17,205 nucleotides of DNA from DATHSN01 sp035464115 (lineage in GTDB: Bacteria; Actinomycetota; Acidimicrobiia; Acidimicrobiales; SKKL01), in NCBI GenBank assembly GCA_035464115.1, contig DATHSN010000224.1, forward strand, positions 1 through 17,205, in the 5' to 3' direction. Both the position numbers and the translations under genes were made by a program. Below the pieces are notes generated by a model that searched no databases, was not told where the DNA came from, and saw only the letters and a list, made by a program, of their open reading frames with translations. Shown here in pieces: positions 1 to 6,455 of the stretch. The first letter of the stretch is position 1. Each line of letters starts with the position of its first letter.

Positions 1-107
1 AGATCCCCGTGGTGTTCTCCGACCACGACATCCCGGCGCCGAGCGTGCCGGGCATCGACGTCGAGGACGACGGCCTCATCGAGGTGCGCCTCGTGCTGGT
101 CCGCTGA
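1..107 (+). CDS. C-terminal fragment, probable YceI-family protein
   Basis: The frame is open from the left edge (first full codon at 3) to TGA at 105-107 and encodes 34 residues including DHDIPAPSVPGIDVEDDG and a final LVLVR. This pattern, a short strand, an aspartate-rich 'I.PPS/APS' loop, 'VEDDG' and a last hydrophobic strand ending at the terminus, resembles the C-terminus of YceI-like lipid-binding beta-barrel proteins common in actinobacteria. Those bind polyisoprenoid or amphiphilic ligands; the role of this member cannot be read from so short a piece. The start and most of the gene lie outside the window. The assignment is from memory of family termini, so the frame is more certain than the name. 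Confidence 0.45.
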   Translation, partial: IPVVFSDHDIPAPSVPGIDVEDDGLIEVRLVLVR

Positions 108-155
108 CCGACGGCCCACCGGCGGTGGTCGGGCCGAGAGCCGGGCCGTCGGTCA
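105..155 (+). terminator. Hairpin terminator after the YceI-like gene
   Basis: A perfect 13-bp inverted repeat, TGACCGACGGCCC (105-117) and GGGCCGTCGGTCA (143-155), flanks a 25-base loop. The left arm begins with the TGA stop codon itself. No T-tract follows, which is usual for very GC-rich actinobacteria. It most likely ends transcription of the upstream gene before the OsmC gene at 189; a role as mRNA-stabilising stem is the alternative. Confidence 0.6.
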
Positions 156-188
156 CCGAAGGCCCCCGTGTCTGCCATGCTCGGAGCC

Positions 189-623
189 ATGAGCGGACCC
201 CAGCCCGGCACCGTGGCCCGCGCCCGGGCCACCCTCGCCGACGTCGACTACCGCGTCGAGATGCAGGCCGCGCCCGGCCACGTCATCCACGCCGACGAGC
301 CGCCCGCCATGGGCGGGGCGGGCACCGCCCCCGGTCCCTACGACCTGGTGCTCACCGGTCTGGCGGCGTGCACGGTCATCACGCTGCGCATGTACGAGCA
401 GCGCAAGCACTGGGACCTCGGCGCCATCTCGGTCGAGCTCGACCTCGAGCGCGGCGACGACCTCACCGAGCGGGTGCACCGCCGGGTGTGGGTCGAGGGG
501 GCCGACGCAGAGCAGCTGGCCCGTCTCGGCGAGATCGCCGACCGGACCCCGGTCACGCTCACGTTGGCCCGCGGCATGGCCATCACCACCGAGATCGCCG
601 CCGCCCCGCCGGCTCAGAGGTAG
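189..623 (+). CDS. OsmC/Ohr-family protein
   Basis: The 144-residue product fits the OsmC fold: GGAGTAPGPYDLVLTGLAAC around residue 42-61, followed by a helix with YEQRKHW, then ADAEQLARLGEIADRTPV near residue 103-122. OsmC/Ohr proteins are cytosolic thiol peroxidases reducing organic hydroperoxides, though some branches (YhfA type) have no proven activity. The first family cysteine is present at C61. The second, normally in 'CPV', is replaced by threonine at about position 120, so the usual two-cysteine peroxidase cycle is unlikely. ATG at 189 is chosen over GTG 168 and ATG 177 because it gives the normal family length. A weak CATGCT hexamer lies 7 nt before it, as in other apparently leaderless genes here. 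The stop overlaps the end of the convergent PLD gene by 10 bp. Confidence 0.85.
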   Translation: MSGPQPGTVARARATLADVDYRVEMQAAPGHVIHADEPPAMGGAGTAPGPYDLVLTGLAACTVITLRMYEQRKHWDLGAISVELDLERGDDLTERVHRRVWVEGADAEQLARLGEIADRTPVTLTLARGMAITTEIAAAPPAQR

Positions 624-1819
624 CGCCGGATCGGGGCCACGAGCGTCTCGGCGACCCGGCTGACGAGCCCGCGTCGCCGCCAGTCCTCGAGCAGCAGCTC
701 GTCGGCGTGGGCCATGTCGGCGTCGAGGTGCTCGTCGAGGAGCTCCGCGATCTCCGGGGCGTGCACGATCGCCATCAGCTCGTCGTCGCGTGACGACGAG
801 CGGGCGTTCACGTTGGCCGACCCGACAGCCGCGACCTGACCGTCGACGGTGAGGATCTTGGCGTGGAGCATCGACGGCCGGTAGCGCCAGACCCGCACCC
901 CTGCCTCCAGGGCCGGACCGAGCTCGTGGTCGCGGGCGGCCGCCGCGATCCGCTTGTCGATGTGCTCGCCGGGCACGAGGAGGCGCACCGTGACGCCCCG
1001 GGCCGCGGCCTCGTGGATCACCTCGGCCAGCTCGTCGGCCGGGTTGAAGTAGGCGGTGGTGAGGTTGAGGGTCCGCTCCGCCGAGCTCACCAGCGCGCGG
1101 AGCGCGAGACCGACGTCGGAGTCGTGGATCGACCCGTGGCCGGTGACCACCTGGACCGGGATGCCGTCGTCGTGGACGCGCGGGGCCACGCCGTCCTCGA
1201 TCAGCTCGTGGAGCGTCGCGGGGTGGCTCTCCACCCAGTTGCGGAGGAATCCCGCGTGCAGCCCGAGCACCGCGGGCCCGTCGAAGCGGACGTGGGTGTC
1301 GCGCCAGCAGCCCGGCGACCGACCGTCGCCCTGCCACTCCTGGGCGATCCCGACGCCGCCGGTGTACCCGATCCGGCCGTCGCACACCAGCACCTTGCGG
1401 TGGGTCCGGTGCTCGATCTTCAACGGGTTGCGGGTGGGGGGACGGAACCAGCGCACGTCGGCGCCGGAATCGGTCATCCGCTGCACCAGCTGGGGTCGCA
1501 TGTCCCGACCGCCGACGGCGTCGATGAGGACCCGCACCCGGACCCCCGCGCGGGCCCGCTCGGCCAGCGACTCGGCCATGGCGACGGCGACATCACCGGT
1601 CCAGTACACGAACGTGCACAGGTCGATGGTCTCCTCGGCCGCGTCGATGTCGGCGAGCATGGCGGGGAAGATCTCCTGGCCGTTGCGCAGCACCGACACC
1701 CGGTTGCCCTCGGTCGCGGCGATGCCGAGCAAGCGCTCGAGGGCCCGGCGGCTCCCCGCCGAGGTGGAGGGCGAGCGGTCGGCTGGGCTGGCGGGCGTCG
1801 TCGCTGTAGGTGGGCTCAT
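614..1819 (-). CDS. Phospholipase D-like / cardiolipin synthase family protein
   Basis: The 401-residue protein has two complete HxKx4D motifs: HRKVLVCD at about residues 140-147 and HAKILTVD at about 319-326, the second followed by GSANVNARS, as in cardiolipin synthases. The two motifs form one active site in which a histidine makes a covalent phosphatidyl intermediate; cardiolipin synthases join phosphatidyl groups to phosphatidylglycerol at the membrane. There are no N-terminal transmembrane segments, so it resembles ClsB-type or soluble PLD-like members rather than ClsA. Substrate cannot be assigned from sequence. ATG 1819 is preferred because a TAGGGG hexamer lies 7 nt upstream; in-frame ATG 1852 and GTG 1858 are alternatives. 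It is divergent from the lipid kinase at 1916, suggesting a shared theme of phospholipid metabolism. Confidence 0.88.
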   Translation of the reverse strand: MSPPTATTPASPADRSPSTSAGSRRALERLLGIAATEGNRVSVLRNGQEIFPAMLADIDAAEETIDLCTFVYWTGDVAVAMAESLAERARAGVRVRVLIDAVGGRDMRPQLVQRMTDSGADVRWFRPPTRNPLKIEHRTHRKVLVCDGRIGYTGGVGIAQEWQGDGRSPGCWRDTHVRFDGPAVLGLHAGFLRNWVESHPATLHELIEDGVAPRVHDDGIPVQVVTGHGSIHDSDVGLALRALVSSAERTLNLTTAYFNPADELAEVIHEAAARGVTVRLLVPGEHIDKRIAAAARDHELGPALEAGVRVWRYRPSMLHAKILTVDGQVAAVGSANVNARSSSRDDELMAIVHAPEIAELLDEHLDADMAHADELLLEDWRRRGLVSRVAETLVAPIRRYL

Positions 1820-1826
1820 CGACGTG

Positions 1827-1832
1827 CCCCTA
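1827..1832 (-). promoter_or_regulatory. Putative -10 of the PLD-like gene (leaderless)
   Basis: On the minus strand TAGGGG stands 7 nt before the ATG at 1819, the same geometry as the clearer TAnnnT hexamers elsewhere in the window. The last base is G instead of T, so it is a weaker match. Confidence 0.35.
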
Positions 1833-1888
1833 CCCGGCTGGGTGGGATCCATCCCCACCCTGCCGGTTCGGCGGGCGGGGCGCCCGGG

Positions 1889-1894
1889 TAGTCA
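1889..1894 (+). promoter_or_regulatory. Putative -10 of the lipid kinase gene
   Basis: TAGTCA preceded by CGCCCGGG lies 21 nt before GTG 1916, leaving a short leader that contains a GAGGAGGA ribosome binding site at 1906-1913. The opposite-strand promoter at 1827-1832 is also preceded by CCGGG, so the two divergent promoters look alike. Support is positional only. Confidence 0.3.
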
Positions 1895-1915
1895 CCGACC
1901 GACCCGAGGAGGACC

Positions 1916-2869
1916 GTGCCCGCGACCAGCTCCGACCCCCGACCCGACCGGCCCTGCGCTGGTGCGATCCCGCCCGCCGGCGTGCTCGTGGTGGCCCACG
2001 AGGGCGCGGGGAGCGCGACCCGTCGGGCCGTGCGCCAGGCCCTCGGCCGCCTCGCCGAGGGCGCGCCGGCCCAGCTGCGCTGGACCCGCGACCGCGACGA
2101 CCTCGAGCGCGCCCTCGACGAGCTCGGTGACCGCCTGCTCGTCGTGGCCGGTGGCGACGGGAGCCTGCACGTGGCGCTCGACGCCATGCGCCGACGCGAG
2201 CCACGGCCCCGGGTCGGCCTCGTGCCGGTCGGCACCGGCAACGACGTGGCCCGGGGGGCGGGCCTGCCGATCGAGCCCGTCGCGGCCGCCGCGCACCTGC
2301 TCGAGGGCCGGGTGCGCTCCCTGCCGGTGCTGCGCGCCGGGGCCGCGGGATGGACCGACGGGACCAGCACCGGCTGGGTCGTGAACTCGGTGCACCTCGG
2401 GCTCGGGGCGGTCGCCGCGGCTCGCGCCGGGTCGCTCAAGCCCCGCCTCGGTCGGTTCGCCTATCCCGCGGCGGCCGCCGTGGTGGGGCTCACCCACCGG
2501 GCCGCACCGGTGCGGGTGGTGGTCGACGGCGACGAGGTGCACGACGGGCCGGCGTTGGCCGTGATCGTCCTCATCGGCGGGTCCGTCGGCGGCGGGGTCG
2601 AGCCCGCCGGCGAGCTGCCCGAGGTGCCCGAGGCGGCGACGATCGCCATCATCGACGCCACCCCGGCCCCCGGGCGCCTCGGTCTGGCGGCCAGCGTCGC
2701 CCTCGGCCGCATCGCCCGCCACGACGGCGCCACGGTCCGGTCGGGCCGCACCATCGAGATCGAGCCCGACCGGGCGACCGCGCTCAACGTCGACGGTGAG
2801 GTGCTGACCGCGAGCGGGGCGCTGCGCGCCCGCTGGATCCCCGACGCGTGGGAGCTGGTCGGGGGCTGA
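1916..2869 (+). CDS. Diacylglycerol kinase-family lipid kinase (YegS/DgkB-like)
   Basis: The 317-residue product shows the DAGK catalytic signature: VVAGGDGSLHVAL (GGDG at about 79-82) followed by PVGTGNDVAR (about 104-113), and a C-terminal ALNVDGE segment that completes the two-domain fold. These ATP-dependent kinases phosphorylate diacylglycerol or related lipids at the inner membrane face, feeding phosphatidic acid to phospholipid synthesis; sphingosine- or glycerol-lipid substrates cannot be excluded. The N-terminal 'NPxSG' element of the family is degenerate (VVAHEGAGSA). GTG 1916 is supported by a strong GAGGAGGA ribosome binding site. The gene is divergent from the PLD-like gene and convergent with the YihY-family gene. 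Confidence 0.88.
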   Translation: MPATSSDPRPDRPCAGAIPPAGVLVVAHEGAGSATRRAVRQALGRLAEGAPAQLRWTRDRDDLERALDELGDRLLVVAGGDGSLHVALDAMRRREPRPRVGLVPVGTGNDVARGAGLPIEPVAAAAHLLEGRVRSLPVLRAGAAGWTDGTSTGWVVNSVHLGLGAVAAARAGSLKPRLGRFAYPAAAAVVGLTHRAAPVRVVVDGDEVHDGPALAVIVLIGGSVGGGVEPAGELPEVPEAATIAIIDATPAPGRLGLAASVALGRIARHDGATVRSGRTIEIEPDRATALNVDGEVLTASGALRARWIPDAWELVGG

Positions 2870-2887
2870 CCGGGTCCGACCGCCGGC

Positions 2888-2908
2888 CCGAGCGCGCCAG
2901 CGGCTCGG
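2888..2908. terminator. Weak bidirectional hairpin between convergent genes
   Basis: CCGAGC (2888-2893) and GCTCGG (2903-2908) form a 6-bp stem with a 9-base loop in the 39-base gap between the lipid kinase and YihY-family stop codons. Position fits a shared terminator, but the stem is short for such GC-rich DNA. Confidence 0.3.
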
Positions 2909-3976
2909 TCACCCGACGGCGCGGGCGTCGAGCTCGGCGGCGCGGCGGGTCGACGCCAGGGCCCGCTGATCGCCGTCGGTGAGGGCACCGCCGGCCCAGC
3001 TCCGGGGGTGCATCTGCCGGGCCCGCACCACGTTCACCTCGGCAGCGAAGACCGTCACCTGGGCGAGCAGGTGGAACCACGACAACAGGCCGATGACCAC
3101 CGCGAACGTGCCGTAGGTGTCGCTCGCACCCGTGACGAACCGGTCGACGAGGAAGGTGCCGAGGTTCTGCAGCGCCACGTAGCCGACGGCGCCGACGACC
3201 GCGCCGGGCAGCACCTGGCGCCACGTGAGGCGCTCGGCGGTGAGCACCCGGAACGCGAGCGCCAGCACGCCGATGTTGACCGCCAGGTTGGCGGCCAGGA
3301 GTCCCAGCCGCCCCACCACCGGGAGGCCCTCCACCGCGGTGACCAGTCCGGCCACGGCCGTCGATCCGATGACGCCGACGCCGAGCACGGCCAGACCGCC
3401 GAGGGCCCGCAGGCGCGCCGTGGGCAGCTTGGGCCGCTGGTAGCGCGGCACGTCCCACACCGTGTTCATGGCGTGCTGGCCGGCGAGCATGGCGCCCATG
3501 CCGGCCCACAGCGCACCGCCGAGGCCGACCGCCAGGGCGACGCCGTTGCCGGTGAGCGCGCCCGCCGAATCGGCGATCTCGCTGCCGATCAGCGGGATCT
3601 GCCCGATCGCCGAGTCGACCAGGTCCTGGCGCAGCTGCTCGTCGCCCTCGAGCACGAACCCGAGGATGGTGACGAAGGCCAGCAGCAGCGGGAAGATGCT
3701 GAAGAACGCGTAGTAGGAGATCACCGCGGCGAGCCGGCCTGCGCCGTGCTCGCCGAACCGCTTCACCACGCCGAGCACGAAGCCCAGCCAGGGGGTCCGA
3801 CGCTGGAGGCGGTCGAGGGGCGCCAGCGGACCCGACGGCGCCGCATCCGGGTCGGACGCCGCACCGGCGGACACCGAACCACCGCGGCCGGGCGCGCCCC
3901 CGCGCCACACGGCCACCGCGGCTGCGGCGAGGAGCCCCGCTCCCACCACCCGCTCGATCTTCGTCGACCGTGCCAC
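2909..3976 (-). CDS. YihY/BrkB-family inner-membrane protein
   Basis: This 355-residue polytopic protein carries the family core FGEHGAGRLAAVISYYAFFS near residues 74-93, followed by several hydrophobic segments and late NLAVNIGVLALAFRVLTAER and FAVVIGLLSWFHLLAQ stretches. The family (once mis-named ribonuclease BN) consists of integral membrane proteins of about 6-8 helices; molecular function is unsettled. The N-terminus has about 60 extra residues with an additional hydrophobic helix (about 10-24) and a Gly/Ala/Pro linker. GTG 3976 is chosen because GGAGGAGG lies 5 nt upstream at 3982-3989; the longer ATG form from 4003 would put that Shine-Dalgarno inside the gene. It sits near the lipid genes and is divergent from the aldehyde dehydrogenase. 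Confidence 0.88.
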   Translation of the reverse strand: MARSTKIERVVGAGLLAAAAVAVWRGGAPGRGGSVSAGAASDPDAAPSGPLAPLDRLQRRTPWLGFVLGVVKRFGEHGAGRLAAVISYYAFFSIFPLLLAFVTILGFVLEGDEQLRQDLVDSAIGQIPLIGSEIADSAGALTGNGVALAVGLGGALWAGMGAMLAGQHAMNTVWDVPRYQRPKLPTARLRALGGLAVLGVGVIGSTAVAGLVTAVEGLPVVGRLGLLAANLAVNIGVLALAFRVLTAERLTWRQVLPGAVVGAVGYVALQNLGTFLVDRFVTGASDTYGTFAVVIGLLSWFHLLAQVTVFAAEVNVVRARQMHPRSWAGGALTDGDQRALASTRRAAELDARAVG

Positions 3977-4026
3977 CTGCGCCTCCTCCGCGGGGATCCG
4001 CATCGCCCCCGACCAGGGTGCCCCAG

Positions 4027-4058
4027 CCGGACGCGGTCAGCGGACTCGACCGGTCCGG
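4027..4058. promoter_or_regulatory. Dyad in the divergent yihY-like / aldehyde dehydrogenase region
   Basis: CCGGAC + G + CGGTC pairs with GACCG + GTCCGG across a 9-base loop (4039-4047), a two-part stem of 6 and 5 bp with one bulged base. It lies 16 bp upstream of the putative TACGGT -10 of the aldehyde dehydrogenase and between divergent genes, so it cannot easily be a terminator; an operator is the simplest reading, though short GC palindromes are frequent at this base composition. Confidence 0.35.
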
Positions 4059-4073
4059 CGCCGAGCCCGACGG

Positions 4074-4079
4074 TACGGT
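4074..4079 (+). promoter_or_regulatory. Putative -10 of the aldehyde dehydrogenase
   Basis: TACGGT matches TAnnnT and lies 36 nt before ATG 4116. With transcription starting about 7 nt downstream there is a short leader containing GGGAAGGA at 4102-4109, a usable ribosome binding site 6 nt from the start. Unlike several other genes here, this one is not leaderless. Confidence 0.4.
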
Positions 4080-4115
4080 GAGACCACCAGCGACACCGAT
4101 CGGGAAGGACCAGGG

Positions 4116-5537
4116 ATGGCCGCACAGCCGATGATCATCGGGGCCGAGCGCCCCACCGGAGACGACGTCATCGAGGTGCGGTCGCCCTACGACGGGCGGG
4201 TCGTGGGCACGGTCGCCAAGGGCGGGCCCGATCACATCGACGCGGCGGTCGCCGCCGCTCGGGCCGCCCGAGCCGGTGGCGCGCTGCCCACCCACCAGCG
4301 CGCCGCCATCCTCGACGCCGCCGCCCGGCTCATCGCCGAGCGGCTCGATCACTTCGCCGAGCTCATCTCCACCGAGTCGGCCAAGCCGATCACCACCGCC
4401 CGCGGGGAGGCCGCTCGGGCCGTCGACACCACCGCGTTCTCCGCAGCGGTGGCCCGCACGCTGGGCGGCGAGCTGATCCCGCTCGACGCGTCGAGCGCCG
4501 GCGAGGGCAAGCTCGGGTTCGTCAAGCGTGTCCCCATCGGTGTGGTGGCGGGGATCTCGCCGTTCAACTTCCCGCTCAACCTGGTGTGCCACAAGGTGAT
4601 GCCGGCCATCGCGGCGGGGTGCCCGGTGGTGCTCAAGCCGGCGTCGTCGACCCCGCGCACCGCGCTGGCGCTCGCCGAGATGCTGATCGACGAGTGCGGG
4701 CTCCCGCCGGGCTGGCTCAACGTGGTCCCGTGCCCCGGGTCGGTGGCCGACCGGCTCGTCGACCATGACGACGTCGCCATGATCACCTTCACGGGCAGCC
4801 CCGAGGTCGGGTGGAGCATCCGGGGCCGGGCCGCCCGCAAGAAGGTGAGCCTCGAGCTGGGCAACAACTCGCCGATCATCATCGAGGCCGACGCCGACTG
4901 GGCCGCCGCCGCCGCCAAGATCAAGGTGGCCGGCTACTCGTTCGCCGGCCAGTCGTGCATCTCCACCCAGCGGGTCTACGTGCACGAGTCGATCGTCGAC
5001 GACTTCACCGCCGAGCTGGTGCGCCGGGTCGAGACGATCGTCGTCGGCGACCCCGCCGATCCCGCCACCGAGGTGTCGGCGCTCATCGACGCCGGCGAGA
5101 CCGACCGGGTGGCGTCGTGGATCGACGAGGCCGCCGCCGGCGGAGCTCGCGTGGCCACCGGGGGCGACCGCGGTCCCGACGGGGTGCTGCGGCCCACCGT
5201 GCTCACCGACGTCACCCCCGACATGAAGGTGTGCGCCCAGGAGGTGTTCGGGCCGGTCGTGGCCGTCGCCCGCTACACCGACCTCGACGACGCGCTCGCC
5301 CTCGCCAACGACTCCCACTACGGCCTGCAGGCATCGGTGTTCACCTCGAGCCTCGCCACCGCCCTCAAGGCGGCCGACGTGCTCGACTACGGCGGCGTGC
5401 TGGTGAACGAGGTGCCCACCTGGCGAGCCGACCACATGCCCTACGGCGGCGTGCGCGACTCGGGCAACACCCGCGAGGGCCCGCCCTACGCCGTGCGCGA
5501 GATGACCGAGGAGCGCCTGGTGGTGTTCCAGCCGTGA
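4116..5537 (+). CDS. NAD(P)+-dependent aldehyde dehydrogenase
   Basis: The 473-residue protein is a full-length ALDH-superfamily enzyme, oxidising an aldehyde to its acid in the cytosol. Visible landmarks are SPFNFPLNL with oxyanion Asn at about 151, KPASSTP (lysine about 174) for cofactor binding, TFTGS at 224-228, LELGN with general-base Glu at about 247, and the nucleophile in FAGQSC at about Cys281. EVFGPV and a C-terminal MPYGGVRDSGNTREGP follow. The segment VNEVPTWRADHMPYGG recalls the lactaldehyde / phosphonoacetaldehyde / non-phosphorylating glyceraldehyde-3-phosphate branch rather than betaine-aldehyde enzymes, but substrate cannot be fixed. ELGNN replaces the usual ELGGK/ELGGN. The ECF sigma gene follows on the same strand after a short gap and might be partly co-transcribed. 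Confidence 0.93.
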   Translation: MAAQPMIIGAERPTGDDVIEVRSPYDGRVVGTVAKGGPDHIDAAVAAARAARAGGALPTHQRAAILDAAARLIAERLDHFAELISTESAKPITTARGEAARAVDTTAFSAAVARTLGGELIPLDASSAGEGKLGFVKRVPIGVVAGISPFNFPLNLVCHKVMPAIAAGCPVVLKPASSTPRTALALAEMLIDECGLPPGWLNVVPCPGSVADRLVDHDDVAMITFTGSPEVGWSIRGRAARKKVSLELGNNSPIIIEADADWAAAAAKIKVAGYSFAGQSCISTQRVYVHESIVDDFTAELVRRVETIVVGDPADPATEVSALIDAGETDRVASWIDEAAAGGARVATGGDRGPDGVLRPTVLTDVTPDMKVCAQEVFGPVVAVARYTDLDDALALANDSHYGLQASVFTSSLATALKAADVLDYGGVLVNEVPTWRADHMPYGGVRDSGNTREGPPYAVREMTEERLVVFQP

Positions 5538-5604
5538 CGCGGGAATGCGCCCGGCCCCACCGCGGTTCCCGAGCGTGTCCCCATCGCCGGCGATCGAACG
5601 ACGA

Positions 5605-6138
5605 GTGACCGACGATCCCTTCGCCCGCTACGTGCTGCCCGAGCTCGACGTGCTCGGCCGGGTCGCCATGTCGCTGACCCGCAACCACGCCGACGCCGAG
5701 GACCTGGTCCAAGAGACGCTGCTGCGCGCCCACCGCGCCATCGACCGCTTCGACGGGCGTCACCCGCGAGCCTGGCTGCTCACGATCTTGCGCAACACCC
5801 ACATCAACTCGGTGCGCAAGCGGCGCCCCGAGCTGCTCCGCGACCCCGACGACGCCGAGCGACTGGTCGCCTCGGGCGCGGCCGACGGGGGTGTCTCCAC
5901 CGAGGAGCGCGTGGTCGCCGACGCCTTCGACAGCGAGGTGGCGCTGGCGTTCCGGGCGCTCCCCGACAAGTTCCGCCACGTGGTCGAGCTCGTCGACCTG
6001 GGCGGGTTGTCCTACCAGGAGGCCGCCGACACCCTCGGCGTGCCGATCGGCACCGTCATGAGCCGCCTGCACCGCGGCCGCAAGCGCATCCGCGACCACC
6101 TCGCCTCCGATGGCATCGCCCCGAGGAGCGCCTCGTGA
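5605..6138 (+). CDS. ECF-family RNA polymerase sigma factor (SigR/RpoE-like)
   Basis: Region 2 is clear (DAEDLVQETLLRAH, residues about 30-43, then FDGRHPRAWLLTILRNT), as is region 4 (LPDKFRHVVELVDLGG, then LSYQEAADTLGVPIGTVMSR and LHRGRKRIRDHL). No region 1 or 3 is present, as expected for an ECF factor of about 177 residues. It would redirect RNA polymerase to a stress regulon when freed from the anti-sigma encoded immediately downstream. GTG 5605 gives the typical family N-terminus MTDDPFARYV; in-frame GTG 5575 and ATG 5545 would add a proline-rich extension with no strong ribosome binding site, but cannot be excluded. The 3' end overlaps the anti-sigma start by 4 bp, implying coupled translation. 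The pairing resembles the SigR-RsrA redox system, without proof of the signal. Confidence 0.9.
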   Translation: MTDDPFARYVLPELDVLGRVAMSLTRNHADAEDLVQETLLRAHRAIDRFDGRHPRAWLLTILRNTHINSVRKRRPELLRDPDDAERLVASGAADGGVSTEERVVADAFDSEVALAFRALPDKFRHVVELVDLGGLSYQEAADTLGVPIGTVMSRLHRGRKRIRDHLASDGIAPRSAS

Positions 6139-6428
6139 GCCTGTTCCGACGACGCATCCGCACCGACCGACCGCTGTCGTGCGACGAGGTGGGCCGGGTC
6201 CTGCAGCAGTACCTCGACGAGGAGGCGCCCGCCGACGTCGCGGCGCGGGTCGAGGAGCACCTCGAGGACTGCCGGCGCTGCGGCCTCGAGCTCGACGTCT
6301 ACCAGCGCATCACCACCACGTTGGCCGACCGCACGCCCACGCTCCCGCCCGACGCCCTCGACCGGCTCCGCCGCTTCGGTGAGCAGCTCGCCAACGGCGA
6401 CGACTCGTCGGGGCCCGTCACCAGCTGA
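6135..6428 (+). CDS. Zinc-finger anti-sigma factor (RsrA/ZAS-like)
   Basis: The 97-residue protein carries the zinc-binding anti-sigma motif HLEDCRRC (H42-x3-C46-x2-C49) with an upstream cysteine at C16 (LSCDEVG) that would complete the metal site, within a helical segment QQYLDEEAPADVAARVEEHL. In RsrA-type proteins this domain binds region 2 of the cognate ECF sigma and releases it when the cysteines are oxidised. There is no transmembrane segment, so a cytosolic sensor is likely. GTG 6135 overlaps the sigma-factor TGA (GTGA). The gene ends 27 bp from the convergent Ku stop codon. Confidence 0.88.
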   Translation: MSLFRRRIRTDRPLSCDEVGRVLQQYLDEEAPADVAARVEEHLEDCRRCGLELDVYQRITTTLADRTPTLPPDALDRLRRFGEQLANGDDSSGPVTS

Positions 6429-6455
6429 ACCCGGACGCCCCGAGGCGCCACCGGC

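Noticed and set aside
617..627. GAGGTAGCGCC, an 11-base match to the left arm of the inverted repeat at 11494
   Set aside because: It is the coding end of the PLD-like gene (Arg-Tyr-Leu codons) with no inverted partner, so I treat it as coincidence.
2784..5435. A very long minus-strand open frame opposite the aldehyde dehydrogenase and YihY-family gene
   Set aside because: Its product is compositionally biased (Gly/His/Arg/Val), has no domain pattern and lies opposite or out of frame with strongly supported genes; GC-rich third positions remove stop codons.
5605..6428. Sigma/anti-sigma pair as part of a novel system with the neighbouring Ku gene
   Set aside because: Ku is on the opposite strand with its own promoter region; adjacency alone gives no functional link.
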